Of a DNA stretch of 6,213 nucleotides, positions 5,188 through 6,213 are shown piece after piece; the first letter of the stretch is position 1, and the number at the start of each line of letters is the position of its first letter. This DNA comes from Euryarchaeota archaeon UBA257 (lineage in GTDB: Archaea; Thermoplasmatota; Poseidoniia; Poseidoniales; Thalassarchaeaceae): positions 2,958 through 9,170 of the forward strand of contig DAJO01000011.1 of assembly GCA_002498985.1 (NCBI GenBank), in the 5' to 3' direction. A program made the translations under genes and the position numbers. Under the pieces are notes generated by a model that saw only the letters and a list, made by a program, of their open reading frames with translations, was not told the DNA's origin and made no database searches.

Positions 5188-6213
5188 ATGGCAATACCAC
5201 AATGGAGAAGTATTCCTACGGTACTATATCCGCAAGAAATCTTAGATAAAGCGTTTCGAAAGGCTTCCAAACAATCTGATTTAGTTGAAGACCCTGATAA
5301 ATATCACCGAGTTAGGAAGCAAATGGTTAGAATGATACAATCTGCTTCAGATACTATAGATTCAACTTTGAGAAACTGGGTTGATAAATGGCCTAGTCTT
5401 AATGCTCTATCAGAATTTGATAGAGCTTTGATCGATGCTGCGGTAGGAAATGACGATTATCGTAGAAGTCTCGGAGCGATTCAATGGGCAGCAGAACGAG
5501 TCAGAAAAATTTCCGGAGAGTCTGAATCAAAAATTCTTCGTTTACGGGACATAGAAAGTTTCCATGAAGCCAGACGACATGCATATGGTAGAATATCTTC
5601 TATTGTACATCAAATTTCACCTCAAATACTATGGCTTGGTGAAGCAAGAGACATATTGAGAAAGTTGCCATCTGTAGATCCGGATGAGCCTGTAATTGTT
5701 GTTGCTGGTTCTCCGAATGTTGGTAAATCTGCTCTAATAGGTGCTTTATCTTCAGGAGAACCTGAAGTGGCTGCGTATCCTTTTACTACTAAACAATTGC
5801 ATCTTGGACATTTTTTGCATAGACGCCGTTCCTACCAAATGGTGGATACACCAGGATTGTTAGACAGGCCTATGGATGAAAGAAACCTTATTGAAATGCA
5901 AGCCATTGCTGCATTAGAAAATATTGGAGATATTCTAGTGGTACTAATAGACGCCAGCGAGTCTGGTGGTTCCTCTTTGAATGAGCAACAGAATCTTCTT
6001 GATGAGATAAAGTCACTAGTTACTGAAAGACCAATTTTAGTAGTCCACTCTAAATCAGATATTATTAAAGAAATACCAGAAGGTGCTGAACATCTTATTT
6101 CTACTATAACTGGTCAAGGAATAGAAGAACTACGGGACCTTCTGATTGATACGATTGGTGCTGATAAAATCAATAATCCCTTAATACTGCCTGAAAATTG
6201 GCATATTGAAGAA
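5188..6213 (+). CDS. Nog1-family GTP-binding protein (Obg/TRAFAC class), cut by the right window edge
   Basis: I read 342 codons without a stop. The N-terminal helical domain (1-165) begins MAIPQWRSIPTV and leads through IRKLP-like RDILRKLPSVDPDE into the G domain. G1 is GSPNVGKS (174-181), G2 includes YPFTTKQLHLGHF (197-209), G3 is DTPG (220-223) and DERNLIEMQAIAALE (230-244) is diagnostic of Nog1. G4 is SKSD (288-291) where NKxD is normal, and G5 is STITGQG (305-311). In eukaryotes Nog1 is needed for 60S subunit maturation; archaeal members are shorter and thought to act in large-subunit assembly. Archaeal proteins are around this length, so little should be missing. The ATG at 5188 has GGGAG 5 bases upstream. 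It is transcribed away from the pterin/ferredoxin cluster. Confidence 0.93.
   Translation, partial: MAIPQWRSIPTVLYPQEILDKAFRKASKQSDLVEDPDKYHRVRKQMVRMIQSASDTIDSTLRNWVDKWPSLNALSEFDRALIDAAVGNDDYRRSLGAIQWAAERVRKISGESESKILRLRDIESFHEARRHAYGRISSIVHQISPQILWLGEARDILRKLPSVDPDEPVIVVAGSPNVGKSALIGALSSGEPEVAAYPFTTKQLHLGHFLHRRRSYQMVDTPGLLDRPMDERNLIEMQAIAALENIGDILVVLIDASESGGSSLNEQQNLLDEIKSLVTERPILVVHSKSDIIKEIPEGAEHLISTITGQGIEELRDLLIDTIGADKINNPLILPENWHIEE

Noticed and set aside
1..6213. CRISPR arrays, insertion sequences, direct repeats, att sites or a replication origin
   Set aside because: No repeated units, terminal inverted repeats, transposase or integrase fragments, or origin-like repeat clusters were seen on reading both strands.

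Overview
The window reads as a compact, AT-rich chromosomal segment of a euryarchaeon. Archaeal markers are an aIF2-beta with its zinc ribbon, a class I lysyl-tRNA synthetase, a GfcR-type HTH-phosphoribosyltransferase regulator and a Nog1-family GTPase. Low GC, very short intergenic gaps and a planktonic-style housekeeping gene set suggest an uncultured marine Thermoplasmatota lineage (Marine Group II/III-like). That placement is inference and cannot be proved here. There is no mobile element, CRISPR array, tRNA or rRNA, and no gene-free stretch longer than about 120 bases.

Layout, left to right. (1) A minus-strand block runs from dut (dUTPase) through gfcR to lysS (class I LysRS). lysS is cut by the left edge. 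gfcR and lysS are tightly spaced, with the Shine-Dalgarno (SD) sequence of lysS built over the gfcR stop codon. dut is 72 bases upstream of gfcR, which has its own weak TATA-like candidate. (2) Divergent from dut on the plus strand lie the aIF2-beta gene and a small ABM-like alpha/beta protein that is probably leaderless. (3) The small gene ends 1 base from the stop of a minus-strand four-gene cluster. In transcription order this cluster is an unidentified 150-aa protein with a possible small beta-barrel core, a pterin-4a-carbinolamine dehydratase, a thioredoxin-like [2Fe-2S] ferredoxin and a zinc-free MDR quinone oxidoreductase of the VAT1-like type. (4) Divergent from that cluster across a 117-base AT-rich region is a Nog1-family GTPase, cut by the right edge.

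Most genes are ordinary information processing (LysRS, aIF2-beta, Nog1) or nucleotide hygiene (dUTPase). The least explained part is the four-gene cluster: a pterin enzyme, a one-electron carrier and an NAD(P)H-dependent oxidoreductase placed head to tail look like a small redox module, possibly for pterin recycling. That is a hypothesis from gene order only. Genes inside transcription units tend to have well-spaced SD sequences, whereas most first genes do not, so a mixture of leadered and leaderless mRNAs is likely. I see no convincing evidence of a wholly new system.
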